In this document: piece after piece, positions 44,534 through 55,334 of the stretch
Position numbering within the stretch: position 1 is the first letter of the stretch
How the letters are laid out: each line of letters opens with the position of its first letter
NCBI RefSeq assembly: GCF_900457465.1
Contig: NZ_UAUU01000002.1
Coordinates: 930,001-994,000, forward strand
DNA length: 64,000 nucleotides
Direction: 5' to 3'
Origin: Sphingobacterium multivorum
Lineage (GTDB): Bacteria > Bacteroidota > Bacteroidia > Sphingobacteriales > Sphingobacteriaceae
Made by a program: the position numbers and the translations under genes
Notes under the pieces: generated by a model
Databases searched by the model: none
The model's input: only the letters and a program-made list of their open reading frames with translations
Told to the model about the DNA's origin: nothing

Positions 44534-47500
44534 TTGACGAACGTGAATTCTGGTATAAAAATTCGATTACTCCTACTTATCTTGACTTTATGCTTTATAG
44601 GAACAGCTATCACCATTAAAGAATCTGTTACCAATAAGGAAATACTGGACATTGATACAAAATCACTCAATGATTATATCGCTCAACAAGAGAAAAAAGT
44701 CGACCGAATTTTTAATGATTCACTCCTGCTCAAAACATTTAAAAACTACGATCAGTACCCAATAGCAGTTTATCAGGCATTTGAAAAGTTCAAAACCAAT
44801 GAGAAGGTTTATTTATTTCTCTTTAAGGACCATGAACCGAAGATGTGGAGCACGCATTTATTTGTGCCAATTACAGATCAGGGATTTCCGGAAAAATCCA
44901 ATTTTATTCAGGATGATAACCGTTCTTACGTTGTTCGAAAAAAAACAATTGGCAATATCAGTATACTCGCCTATATTATTGTTAAAGGCTATACAAATAA
45001 CAACAACCCCTATTTAAATAGCTCATTGCGGAGGAACTTTTTCGACTCTCGAAATATCGACATTGCCTCCTATACAGACACGGTCACCATTAAAAATATC
45101 TATAGCAATGAAGGGTCTTATCTATTCTCTGTTAAGCTAAAAGACGGAGAGCATGAAAACGCCTATACGATTTTGCAATTCTTCTGTTGGCTACTTGCCT
45201 GGATCGCATTATTGATCTTCTTCAATAGTCTCTGCCTACATATGGCCAAGACAGGAAGGGCCTGGTGGTCTGCATTACTGCTATTATCGGTATTTAGCCT
45301 CGTCAAATTTGCCGATCTTAAATGGAATCTGCTGTCCGAAAACGCGACATTTTCAATTTTCGATTCGCGCAATTACGCTTACAATCGCTTCTTCCCCAAT
45401 ATATGGTCCGTGATGTCCACCACCATATTGGTGTTATGGTTGATTCTATTTATCTATTCAATTCGCAAAGAGCTCAATTTCGACAAGATAAAGAACATCC
45501 GGTTCTTCAGAATTCCTATCGCAATCGGATTTATTCTAAGTATATACCTGTCGTTCGGTCTATTGTATGACATCGCCGGTACCCTGATTACGCACTCCAA
45601 TAACATCTATTTTGATTTCACAAAACTTGTCGATTTACATTTCCTAAGTTGGGTAGATTTAGGCATTGTTGGCATGGGTATTTTGGCCTTGAGCATCTAC
45701 ATAGATCTTGTCCTATTTTTTCTTAAAAAATTAGAGTTAAAACCGACGCAGCTACTCAACATTCAACTGGCATGTGTCATTTTTGTCATCCTGATCATTT
45801 CCTTTTATATTGAGAAAAATAGCCTGGTCAATTTGTTACTTGCACTGATCATCCTGATTAAATCATTTGGCGAGAAGTATTTCGACCGACATATATTAAC
45901 AAATTATATCGCCGTACTGATACTTTGGGCAATCATAAGTGCAATCACGCACGCTCGTTTCTATCAGGAACGGAACTTAATTGACATGAAGATCTTATTG
46001 AGTAACCTACAATCAGAAGATGATGTCAATGCTGTTTCATTGTTCTCCGATATTGAAAGTAGCCTAGCAAACGATCAAGAATTAAAACACCTATTTAATA
46101 TCAGTCTCCCCTATACCAACACTGAAGGGATCAACGATTTCATCAAGAAAAAGTACTTTAGTGGCTATCTTTCCAAATATGAGTTCAAAGCATATTATTA
46201 TGATCAGAATAATATTCCGCTCAATCCAGCCAGTCAGAATAAGATCAATGAATATCGAGAAAAAGTAATCAACAAGTCGATAAAAGTCACGCAGAACTTT
46301 TACCGTTCCAGTGCGGAATTAGGTACGCATGAATACTTCTCCATCATCCCTGTCACCATTGACCAAAATAGAATTGTCAATGTTATCGTCAATCTTTCCA
46401 ATAAAGATTTTAGCTATACGGTTCCATATCCCGAAATCCTTACCGATATGCGGATTAACAATTCGCAATATTATAATAAAGCAGATTATTCGATAGCCCT
46501 CTATAAAGGCGGCTCCTTAATAACACAGTTTGGGAAATATACTTACGAGAACAATTTGAGGGGGCTGAAAGGTGTTCCAGGGGAATATATTCAAGTACTC
46601 GACCGAGATGCATACCTACATATGGCTTATGTTGCCAATAAATTTTCTACATACGTTATCAGTAAACAAAAACCTTCTTTTTGGGATTATCTAGCGACGA
46701 CTTCATTTCTGTTCTTGGTATTTTTTATGATTTTCATGCTTTTCCATTTCATAAAATCACTCTATATCTTTCTTAAAAACACCAAGCTAACTTTCCGTAA
46801 TTTAAAGTATCAGTTCTACAAAATAGTAAATAAAATACAGTACTCTACACGTATTCAGACTTCCATCATCTCATCGGTAATTCTGGCTATTCTTATTTCA
46901 GCGGTAATTTCATATATAAGTATCAACAAGCAGCTTTATAATAACAATAAAGCAAGTAAAGAGCGCTTTATTATCGAGCTGGGTAAACGGATGGAAAATA
47001 TGTTGACCTACACGGATGAAACATCCACCGAAACGCAGCTGATCAGTATTCTCAAGACATTATCCGAAACAATTTCCAAAGACTTCAATCTTTATTCCAA
47101 ATCAGGCAGGTTACTTTACAGTTCGCAGCGTAGAATCTACGATCTGGAGCTTTTCTCTACTTTCATTAATCCGGCTGCACTGAAAAATCTTTCCATCTTA
47201 AAAAAATCGGAGACGATTGAAGATGAGCGTATTGGTACTTTCCAATTTGAGACCAGCTACGCCACCATCAGGGATAAAAACTATAATACACTGGCTTATA
47301 TAGGTATACCAAACTTCTCACTTCAGAAGGAAGAAAATATCAATAAGAATCTTCTTTTAAATACCATAGTGAACATTTATTCGCTGATTATTATAGGCTT
47401 TGGATTTTATGCGACGTTTGTGGCCAACAGTGTCACCAATCCATTGAGCATCATCAGTAAGAAGATTTCACAACTACGCCTGGGGCAGCCCAACGAGCCT

Positions 47501-48289
47501 CTGTTTTGGCAACGAAATGATGAAATAGGTACATTGATCAAAGAATATAATCTTATGATCATAAAGCTGGAGGACTATGCTAATAAGATCAAAGATACCG
47601 AGCGAGAATCAACTTGGCGTGAGATGGCTCAACAGATTGCCCATGAAATCAAAAATCCGTTGACACCAATGAAATTAGGCATTCAGCAACTCCGTAGATC
47701 TTACAAAGACGAGGACCCTAAATTTCCGGATCGCTTCAATAAATTCTCCACTTCATTCATCGAACAAATCGATGCATTGACGCATATTGCCTCAGAATTT
47801 TCACATTTTGCAAAATTCCCAAATACGGTAATGGAAAACATCAATATTGTAGAGAAAGTAACAAAGTCTATTTCCTTGTACAACAATACACCAAATGTAA
47901 GTATTCGTCTCATTAACAATGCGGATCACAGAACCCTTATCGTTAAAGCAGATGGTAATGAGCTATTAAGAACCTTCAATAATTTGATAAAAAATGCGAT
48001 TGAGGGCGGTTATGGACGAAAAAACATGAAGATCGAGATTTCCATTGAACGCTACTCAGATAAATTTGTCAAGATAGATATCAAAGACAACGGTTATGGG
48101 ATTCCCAAAGAGATGCAGGATAAAATTTTCCAGATTAATTTTACGACAAAGAGTTCCGGAAACGGCTTAGGACTAGTTCTTGTCAAAAAGACAATTGAAG
48201 CCTGTAACGGGCAAATCTATTTTGAGACTGTAGAAGGCGAAGGTACAACGTTTCATATACTGCTTCCTTTGCAACAGATAGAATCTTAA
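44534..48289 (+). CDS. Large NtrY-like membrane sensor histidine kinase
   Basis: A 1251-residue kinase. It has one N-terminal membrane segment (about 10-28), an extracytoplasmic region to about 210, a block of roughly eight segments (215-480), a second extracytoplasmic region to about 715, and further segments near 725, 775 and 955. Then come a HAMP-like linker (SVTNPLSIISKKISQL), the H-box (REMAQQIAHEIKNPLTPMKL), N-box (NLIKNAIEGGYG) and G-boxes (DNGYGIPKE, GNGLGLVLVKK). No response regulator gene is adjacent; an IS follows. The start is TTG 44534 or GTG 44543, since no ATG precedes LLLLILTLC in frame. Confidence 0.88.
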   Translation: MTNVNSGIKIRLLLLILTLCFIGTAITIKESVTNKEILDIDTKSLNDYIAQQEKKVDRIFNDSLLLKTFKNYDQYPIAVYQAFEKFKTNEKVYLFLFKDHEPKMWSTHLFVPITDQGFPEKSNFIQDDNRSYVVRKKTIGNISILAYIIVKGYTNNNNPYLNSSLRRNFFDSRNIDIASYTDTVTIKNIYSNEGSYLFSVKLKDGEHENAYTILQFFCWLLAWIALLIFFNSLCLHMAKTGRAWWSALLLLSVFSLVKFADLKWNLLSENATFSIFDSRNYAYNRFFPNIWSVMSTTILVLWLILFIYSIRKELNFDKIKNIRFFRIPIAIGFILSIYLSFGLLYDIAGTLITHSNNIYFDFTKLVDLHFLSWVDLGIVGMGILALSIYIDLVLFFLKKLELKPTQLLNIQLACVIFVILIISFYIEKNSLVNLLLALIILIKSFGEKYFDRHILTNYIAVLILWAIISAITHARFYQERNLIDMKILLSNLQSEDDVNAVSLFSDIESSLANDQELKHLFNISLPYTNTEGINDFIKKKYFSGYLSKYEFKAYYYDQNNIPLNPASQNKINEYREKVINKSIKVTQNFYRSSAELGTHEYFSIIPVTIDQNRIVNVIVNLSNKDFSYTVPYPEILTDMRINNSQYYNKADYSIALYKGGSLITQFGKYTYENNLRGLKGVPGEYIQVLDRDAYLHMAYVANKFSTYVISKQKPSFWDYLATTSFLFLVFFMIFMLFHFIKSLYIFLKNTKLTFRNLKYQFYKIVNKIQYSTRIQTSIISSVILAILISAVISYISINKQLYNNNKASKERFIIELGKRMENMLTYTDETSTETQLISILKTLSETISKDFNLYSKSGRLLYSSQRRIYDLELFSTFINPAALKNLSILKKSETIEDERIGTFQFETSYATIRDKNYNTLAYIGIPNFSLQKEENINKNLLLNTIVNIYSLIIIGFGFYATFVANSVTNPLSIISKKISQLRLGQPNEPLFWQRNDEIGTLIKEYNLMIIKLEDYANKIKDTERESTWREMAQQIAHEIKNPLTPMKLGIQQLRRSYKDEDPKFPDRFNKFSTSFIEQIDALTHIASEFSHFAKFPNTVMENINIVEKVTKSISLYNNTPNVSIRLINNADHRTLIVKADGNELLRTFNNLIKNAIEGGYGRKNMKIEISIERYSDKFVKIDIKDNGYGIPKEMQDKIFQINFTTKSSGNGLGLVLVKKTIEACNGQIYFETVEGEGTTFHILLPLQQIES

Positions 48290-48330
48290 ATCAACTGTAA
48301 TCAGACATCCAAGAAAGCGGATAGGATACT

Positions 48331-48417
48331 GCACCCAAAGCATCTAAATAATAAGATGAGCCGTTCCAAGTACATAAATAAGAGGCTACCACATTCAAGT
48401 AATGTAAATAAAACTAG
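48331..48417. repeat. Three degenerate tandem repeats of about 28 bp
   Basis: Units starting near 48331, 48361 and 48389 share the layout CC-AA(G)-nnn-TAAATAA (AAAGCATCTAAATAATAAG, CAAGTACATAAATAAGAG, CAAGTAATGTAAATAAAAC). They lie between the kinase stop and the IS. Divergence is high, so this may be old repeat decay. Confidence 0.4.
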
Positions 48418-48460
48418 GGCGTTCAGTTAGGCTCCTTATATCTCAAACATTGATTACATA

Positions 48461-49924
<1,464 letters not shown>

Positions 49925-50000
49925 TACATAAAACTGAACGATAAATGGGAATAGTCCTATTCTTACGACGTTCCAAGGATCAGCCTAACACAAACAGCGT

Positions 50001-50056
50001 ACTATTAAACAAAAAAGCTCTTTGCATTTATGCAAAGAGCTTTTTTGTTTAATAGT
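50001..50056. terminator. 27-bp perfect inverted repeat, bidirectional terminator
   Basis: Arms 50001-50027 and 50030-50056 are fully complementary with only two bases between them. The core GCTCTTTGCAT with A6/T6 tails is a classical terminator for both strands; it ends the leftward 50993 gene. The extra length (ACTATTAAAC outside the tails) is unusual. Confidence 0.9.
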
Positions 50057-50066
50057 GCATTTATTT

Positions 50067-50993
50067 TTAACGTAACACAACCGTAGATCGTCCCATGATT
50101 GCATTATCTTCATATAGCAAAACCGTATAGGCCCCTTTTGAGAACCCCTCTTCTGCTGCCCAATAGACGATATAATCTTCACCTTTGTTGGTAAATAAAA
50201 TATTGTGTTTAAAGGTATATTGCAATTTCTCTCCATGTACATAGAAAATATTATCACCTTGCACGACCAGATTTCCCTGTGGATCGATAATTCTGACATA
50301 TATATCACGTTCTCCACTTTTAGCTAACGGATTATCAGCAACGGTAAAGTTGATTTTTAACTTATCGATTTTTTTAGCACGTTCTTCTACCACTTCCTTT
50401 CCATTCTTTTTGACTTCAAGTCCATTTATACTGATACTTGAAACCTTCAATGCTGAAGCAGTTGCAACTTTCTCTTTCAGGTCCGAATTTGATGTAACTA
50501 AAGAAGTAATTTGTTTTTCTTTTTCAACTACAGATTCGCTCAAATTGGAGTTTTGCTTCGATAAAATTTGATTTTCCTGAATCAGCCGTTGCACATTTAC
50601 ACGATAAGTATCCACCTGCTTCTTAAGCTGATTGATCTTGTGCTGTGCATCATCAATATCTTTTGGAGTAATACTTTTATTTTCAAGCTTTTTACGAAGT
50701 ACTGCGATCTCCGCCCTAGAATCATCCTTCTGCACAGTCATCTCTGGCGTCAATTGGACATTTTCTACATCAATTTTATCCAATTCAGCTTCAATACGAT
50801 CGATTTGTACCTGCAGATTTTCTTTTTCTACTGTAAGTGTATAGACCTTTTCACCATTGGTCTTAAACTTGACATAAAAATATATGTTTGTTGCAAGTAA
50901 TGCTGCTATCGCAATGATAAAGAAGTAAATCTTCGAAGAATCTTTCTTCTTTTCTTCTTCTTTCTTACTCGAAACAACTTCTGAATTTATCAT
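50067..50993 (-). CDS. Membrane-anchored coiled-coil protein of unknown function
   Basis: A 308-residue protein with a basic N-terminus, one membrane segment (about 21-41, IYFFIIAIAALLATNIYFYV), a coiled coil from about 45 to 185 (LQVQIDRIEAELDKIDVENV, LRKKLENKS, KQVDTYRVNVQRLIQENQIL) and a C-terminal beta domain (KINFTVADNPLAKSGERDIY, EGFSKGAYTVLLYEDNAIMG). The C-terminal part resembles domains often seen after coiled coils in Bacteroidota but has no name I can give. It may be a periplasmic spacer or sensor. Monocistronic. Confidence 0.6.
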   Translation of the reverse strand: MINSEVVSSKKEEEKKKDSSKIYFFIIAIAALLATNIYFYVKFKTNGEKVYTLTVEKENLQVQIDRIEAELDKIDVENVQLTPEMTVQKDDSRAEIAVLRKKLENKSITPKDIDDAQHKINQLKKQVDTYRVNVQRLIQENQILSKQNSNLSESVVEKEKQITSLVTSNSDLKEKVATASALKVSSISINGLEVKKNGKEVVEERAKKIDKLKINFTVADNPLAKSGERDIYVRIIDPQGNLVVQGDNIFYVHGEKLQYTFKHNILFTNKGEDYIVYWAAEEGFSKGAYTVLLYEDNAIMGRSTVVLR

Positions 50994-51014
50994 AATATAC
51001 TGTCATTTTCATAG

Positions 51015-51036
51015 GTATAAATCTATAAATTTATAC
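51015..51036. promoter_or_regulatory. Short palindrome upstream of the 50993 gene
   Basis: GTATAAAT, a six-base spacer and ATTTATAC form a perfect dyad 22 bases before the start codon of the coiled-coil gene. It could be an operator, though AT-rich palindromes can arise by chance. Confidence 0.3.
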
Positions 51037-51091
51037 TATTGAATGTTTAAACAAAAATTATTCCAGTTTTATTTTTTTTACCAATTATGAA

Positions 51092-52243
51092 TTATTCAAA
51101 ATAATTCAAGGTTTCAAATCCGCCTTGTTTTAAGTATTCTTCCTTTCTCATCAGATGAAGATCGGATTGTACCATGTCTGTTACCAACATCTGAAGATCA
51201 TATTTTGGCGTCCATCCAAGTTTTGTATTTGCTTTTGTCGGATCACCAATAAGTAAATCGACTTCAGTTGGCCTATAATATGCCGGATCAACTTTGACAA
51301 CAGTCTGACCGAATTTAATCAGCGACTTATCAATATTTAACTGAGCTAAGCGTTCCTCGTCAATATCGATAATTACCCCCTTCTCCTGCTCTCCCTTGCC
51401 ACTGAACTCAATTTCAATTCCCAATTCTGCAAAAGCCATGCGAACAAAATCCCGAACAGTTGTTGTCACACCTGTAGCAATCACAAAATCTTCTGCGGTT
51501 TCTTGTTGTAGAATCAACCACATTGCTTCTACATAATCTTTGGCATGCCCCCAGTCACGTTGTGCGGACAGATTACCAAGATATAATTTATCTTGCAGCC
51601 CTAGCGCGATTTTTGCCACAGCCCTGGTAATTTTACGTGTCACAAAAGTTTCTCCTCTTACAGGGCTCTCGTGATTAAATAAAATACCATTACAGGCATA
51701 CATCTTATAAGCTTCACGGTAATTTACAGTAATCCAATAACCGTACATTTTTGCTACAGCATACGGACTTCGTGGATAAAAGGGTGTTGTTTCACTTTGT
51801 GGAACCGCTTGCACCAATCCATACAATTCGGAAGTGGAAGCCTGATAAATACGGGTTTTTTCGATCATTCCCAATAATCTGACCGCCTCAAGAATCCGCA
51901 ATGTACCGATACCATCTGCATTAGCAGTATATTCTGGCGTATCAAAACTAACCTTTACGTGAGATTGTGCCGCAAGATTGTAAATCTCGTCAGGCTGTGT
52001 TTCTTGTATAATACGAATCAAATTGGTTGAATCCGTCAAATCACCAAAATGCAATGTGAAATTTCGATTGTCGAGATGAGGATCTTGATAAAGATGGTCA
52101 ATACGATCAGTATTGAATAAAGAGCTACGGCGTTTTAAACCGTGTACTTTGTATCCTTTCTTCAATAGGAATTCTGCTAGATAGGCACCATCTTGTCCTG
52201 TTATACCTGTTATTAAAGCAGTTTTCGTGTTTTGTTCAGCCAT
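51092..52243 (-). CDS. gmd: GDP-mannose 4,6-dehydratase
   Basis: Converts GDP-mannose to GDP-4-keto-6-deoxymannose, precursor of GDP-fucose and related sugars in surface polysaccharides. The short-chain dehydrogenase motifs are the NADP-binding [49 protein letters not shown] and the [10 protein letters not shown] catalytic Tyr-Lys pair. Length 383 is normal. ATG 52243 is used because [13 protein letters not shown] is the expected N-terminus; ATG 52264 is an in-frame alternative. The usual partner fcl is not adjacent. Confidence 0.96.
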   Translation of the reverse strand: MAEQNTKTALITGITGQDGAYLAEFLLKKGYKVHGLKRRSSLFNTDRIDHLYQDPHLDNRNFTLHFGDLTDSTNLIRIIQETQPDEIYNLAAQSHVKVSFDTPEYTANADGIGTLRILEAVRLLGMIEKTRIYQASTSELYGLVQAVPQSETTPFYPRSPYAVAKMYGYWITVNYREAYKMYACNGILFNHESPVRGETFVTRKITRAVAKIALGLQDKLYLGNLSAQRDWGHAKDYVEAMWLILQQETAEDFVIATGVTTTVRDFVRMAFAELGIEIEFSGKGEQEKGVIIDIDEERLAQLNIDKSLIKFGQTVVKVDPAYYRPTEVDLLIGDPTKANTKLGWTPKYDLQMLVTDMVQSDLHLMRKEEYLKQGGFETLNYFE

Positions 52244-52450
52244 GTTTCTCTCTAGATTAAGCAATACCTGACGAAATCGTTAGATATTTATCCCATATCC
52301 ATACATACAATTAGTTTATCCGCGATTAATTTAGCTACGCACAAGATTATCATTCCATACTTGCCGGTCACCGTATTCGTAAACTCATCCGTCTACAGTG
52401 CAAATAAATCATAATGAATTGGGAGTGTAAAAGTATTAAATTTTAAACAA

Positions 52451-52478
52451 AAAAAGCCATAGGAATTCCTATAGCTTT
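52451..52478 (-). terminator. Terminator of the lipocalin-like gene
   Basis: AAAGC-C-ATAGGAATTCCTAT-A-GCTTT forms a stem with one mismatch; on the minus strand it is followed by a T run. Confidence 0.75.
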
Positions 52479-52505
52479 CTGTTATTCTTTTTTTATCGTT
52501 TACGT

Positions 52506-53060
52506 TTAGTTTGAGCGCGTAAAGTTAAAAACTAGATAGGCTTCTCCATTCGCAACAGTCAATGGCATACGCATAACTAATTTATTCCCATCAGAATAAG
52601 ATAAATCTAAGCGGTAACCTGTTGTGACATTTTTCGCCTTATCGCCCGCATAAATCTTTTTAAATTGAAACTGAGGTTCTCCTAAGCCTTTTCCAGGGTT
52701 ATAGATAGACCAAAAAATCTCACGTGATGCTCCTGGAGCACATAAAGTTCCTTGCGCATTAAATGTAATTGATCCTTTCCCATTTCCAATAAAATTCCAT
52801 GTACTACCTACGAAACATTCTGCCGGAGCCTCTTCAAATACACTTTTGATCGTGAATGAAGAAGGTAAATTCTCTCTATCGATTGTATTCAATGTCCACG
52901 TTCCTTTTACCGCGGATTTCCAATCCGAAGCGCTAGGACCAGAAGCTGCACTCGTATTGGAAGAAGGATTTCCAGTTGATGTACCTTGCTTTTGTGCTCC
53001 ACAAGAAAATAAGGTCACCGTAGCAAAAACAGTTGCTAATGATAAAACGAATCGATTCAT
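52506..53060 (-). CDS. Lipocalin-like lipoprotein
   Basis: A 184-residue lipoprotein: MNRFVLSLATVFATVTLFSC ends at the acylated Cys, then a Ser/Thr/Gly linker. The globular part matches the Bacteroidota lipocalin-like pattern: VKGTWTLNTIDRENLP, STWNFIGNGKGSITF and AYLVFNF at the end. It may bind a hydrophobic ligand in the periplasm. ATG 53060 is chosen because it begins the signal; the frame is open further upstream without a better start. Confidence 0.75.
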   Translation of the reverse strand: MNRFVLSLATVFATVTLFSCGAQKQGTSTGNPSSNTSAASGPSASDWKSAVKGTWTLNTIDRENLPSSFTIKSVFEEAPAECFVGSTWNFIGNGKGSITFNAQGTLCAPGASREIFWSIYNPGKGLGEPQFQFKKIYAGDKAKNVTTGYRLDLSYSDGNKLVMRMPLTVANGEAYLVFNFTRSN

Positions 53061-53114
53061 ATGTATAAATTTTAATTTCAAATTGTATTTTTGGGGTAAA
53101 TTAATCCACAAATC

Positions 53115-53447
53115 ATGAAGATTACAGCCAAAAATCATACCATAAGCAAAATAATCGCAAAAACGCTGTTAAGGTTATTTATCATTTTATTGGCCTTTGC
53201 TTCTTATCCGCTTTTTTTAGGACAGGAAGCAAAAAGCAAATTGAATCAAATCAGCCTTGCTTTTACGAACAAGATAGCACTCATAGCTCCTATCTTGTTA
53301 TTTTGCTTCATCATTGGATTAATGATCGCTGTGCTCAAGCACAAATATAACAGAATTGACCTAAATTGGCTATTTTCTCTTGCTACTATCTTTGGTATTT
53401 TATATTTGATATTATTGTATTCAAGAATTTACCCAACGATTGCTTAA
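53115..53447 (+). CDS. Small three-helix membrane protein
   Basis: A 110-residue protein with membrane segments around residues 17-36 (LLRLFIILLAFASYPLFL), 54-74 (IALIAPILLFCFIIGLMIAV) and 84-104 (WLFSLATIFGILYLILLY). No family recognised. It diverges from the lipocalin-like gene and lies 87 bases before the UPF0104 gene, possibly on the same transcript. Confidence 0.55.
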   Translation: MKITAKNHTISKIIAKTLLRLFIILLAFASYPLFLGQEAKSKLNQISLAFTNKIALIAPILLFCFIIGLMIAVLKHKYNRIDLNWLFSLATIFGILYLILLYSRIYPTIA

Positions 53448-53534
53448 GCCCAATTGCACAATTCGCCAAAGTTTCTAACTTTGGATTCTCCAAAACGCTA
53501 ATTACAGCCGAACAAGATTGGATGTATAATTTAT

Positions 53535-54449
53535 ATGGATAAAAAAAAGGGGCTCAAAATAGCCAAAAATATAGCAAAGATTGTCGTTACTGTAGGAGCC
53601 TTATACTGGGTATTTAGCAAGGTATCGCTAAAGGATTTGAAAGAAGCCGTCATCAACTCCAATCCTCTCTATCTATTCTTTGCTTTAGTTGCTTATAGTA
53701 TCTCAATTTTTATTTCTTCTTCGCGCTTATTGACTTTTTTAAAGGCAATCGGTTTAGATGTTACGGAAAAATATAATTTAAAACTGTATCAACTTGGCCT
53801 ATTTTACAATCTCATTTTACCAGGCGGTGTTGGCGGAGATGGTTATAAAATATTCTTCCTCAGGAAACGATTCAATATTAAAGGACGAAAATTATTTACG
53901 GCCTTATTTTTAGATAGATTAAGTGGATTATGGGCACTGTGCCTCATCATTGCAGCGCTAGTTACTTATATGCCACAACTCGGAATTCCAAACTATCTGA
54001 CCGTTATTCTATTTATAATAGGGAGCGTTCTCTATTACTTTATCGTAACCAAGTTCTTTAAAGAATACAAGGCTACATTTTTAATAGCCCATTTAAAAGC
54101 AATCGGTGTGCAATCCATGCAAGTTATTGCAGCAATTCTTATCCTTTATGCACTAGAATTTAGCGGCAAATTTTCTCCTTACCTATTTTTATTCCTTGCA
54201 TCTTCTCTTGTTTCGATCATTCCGTTTTCAGTGGGTGGTTTAGGGATGCGTGAGCTTGTGATCATGTGGGGAGCGGGCATATTCCACGTCGACTCACACA
54301 ATGCGGTTTTAATCACCTTGTTATTTTATATTATTTCCGCTCTCGTCGCGCTTTCAGGAATTTATTTTATCTTTCATCCGCAAGCAATTGGAGAGGACAA
54401 ATTACCTTCCGCAGAAGAAGTTGAACAAAGTCAAAAACTAGAAGAATAA
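53535..54449 (+). CDS. UPF0104 / flippase-like membrane protein
   Basis: A 304-residue protein of the lysylphosphatidylglycerol-synthase transmembrane-region family with about eight membrane segments. Family features are SRLLTFLKAIGLDV, FYNLILPGGVGGDGYKIFFL, FTALFLDRLSGLWALC and SIIPFSVGGLGMRELVIMWG. Relatives move or modify lipids with attached synthase domains; here the synthase domain is absent. It precedes an SDR gene by two bases, so the two are cotranscribed. A second member is encoded at 60109-61104. Confidence 0.85.
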   Translation: MDKKKGLKIAKNIAKIVVTVGALYWVFSKVSLKDLKEAVINSNPLYLFFALVAYSISIFISSSRLLTFLKAIGLDVTEKYNLKLYQLGLFYNLILPGGVGGDGYKIFFLRKRFNIKGRKLFTALFLDRLSGLWALCLIIAALVTYMPQLGIPNYLTVILFIIGSVLYYFIVTKFFKEYKATFLIAHLKAIGVQSMQVIAAILILYALEFSGKFSPYLFLFLASSLVSIIPFSVGGLGMRELVIMWGAGIFHVDSHNAVLITLLFYIISALVALSGIYFIFHPQAIGEDKLPSAEEVEQSQKLEE

Positions 54450-54451
54450 AC

Positions 54452-55159
54452 ATGGCAAATATTATTATTACAGGTGCAAGCAGTGGTGTTGGATTTGAAG
54501 CGGTGTTGGATTTGACCTCTAAAAAGGACAACAAAGTCATTGCTTTGGCTAGATCAGCAGACAAACTGAGAAAACTTCATGAAATTGCAGGTCAGCTCAA
54601 CTATGATGGCGGCACCTTATACCCGGCTCAATTTGATATTGTCTACGATGACTATACTACACTTGTTCCCTTCATCCAATCTAAATTTGATAAGGTTGAT
54701 ATCTTGATAAACAATGCTGGAGCACTCATCAATAAGCCATTTATGGAAACTGATGGAAAGGATTTTGCTGAAATGCTACAAACCAATGTAATGGGACATG
54801 TAAATATGATACAAAACGTTGTTCCCATGATGCCATCAGGCTCACATATTGTCAATATTGGCAGTATGGGGGGATTTCAGGGATCATTGAAGTTTCCCGG
54901 ACTTTCGGCATATTCAACCAGCAAAGCCGCATTAGCAGTGCTTACAGAATGCTTAGCGGAGGAGTTTAAGGAAAAAGGAATCAAAGTGAACTGTCTAGCC
55001 TTAGGATCTGCTCAGACCGAAATGTTCGAGGCTGCTTTTCCGGGTGTTGAAGCGGGTACTTTAGCCTTTGAAATGGGACGCTATATTGCAGAGTTCGCTC
55101 AAAATGGACATCACTATTTCAATGGGAAAATACTTCCTGTAGCCAATACAACACCTTAA
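54452..55159 (+). CDS. SDR-family oxidoreductase
   Basis: A 235-residue short-chain dehydrogenase. The NAD(P)-binding IIITGASSGVGFEAVLDL is at the N-terminus, ILINNAGALIN gives the structural Asn motif, the catalytic Ser is in VNIGSMGGF, and the Tyr-Lys pair in YSTSKAAL. Substrate unknown. It follows the UPF0104 gene directly and is followed by a small repeat array and terminator. Confidence 0.88.
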   Translation: MANIIITGASSGVGFEAVLDLTSKKDNKVIALARSADKLRKLHEIAGQLNYDGGTLYPAQFDIVYDDYTTLVPFIQSKFDKVDILINNAGALINKPFMETDGKDFAEMLQTNVMGHVNMIQNVVPMMPSGSHIVNIGSMGGFQGSLKFPGLSAYSTSKAALAVLTECLAEEFKEKGIKVNCLALGSAQTEMFEAAFPGVEAGTLAFEMGRYIAEFAQNGHHYFNGKILPVANTTP

Positions 55160-55192
55160 TTGGAAAGCCCTTCAAAAAAATATCCCTTGATC

Positions 55193-55243
55193 TAATATAG
55201 TCAGGTTGGTGTAATATAGTCAGGTTGGTGTAATATAGTCAGG
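55193..55243 (+). repeat. 19-bp tandem repeat, 2.7 copies
   Basis: TAATATAGTCAGGTTGGTG occurs at 55193-55211 and 55212-55230 exactly, with a partial third copy (TAATATAGTCAGG) at 55231-55243 that runs into the left arm of the terminator. Recent slippage or duplication is likely. Confidence 0.9.
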
Positions 55244-55279
55244 GCCATTTAATAGAACATTAAATGGCCCTGATCTTTT
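55239..55279 (+). terminator. Terminator of the SDR gene
   Basis: TCAGGGCCATTTAAT and ATTAAATGGCCCTGA are perfect 15-base arms around AGAAC, followed by TCTTTT. Confidence 0.92.
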
Positions 55280-55334
55280 ACCCCTATTTGATCCGGAAAG
55301 AAATACTAAAACTCGCGGCCTTCAGTTCATTAAA

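Noticed and set aside
44532..44545. Pairing of the large kinase with sdhCAB as one operon
   Set aside because: A strong terminator with eight T's lies between them.
48290..48460. CRISPR-like array in the repeats near 48331-48417
   Set aside because: Only three diverged units with no constant repeat or unique spacers, and no cas genes.
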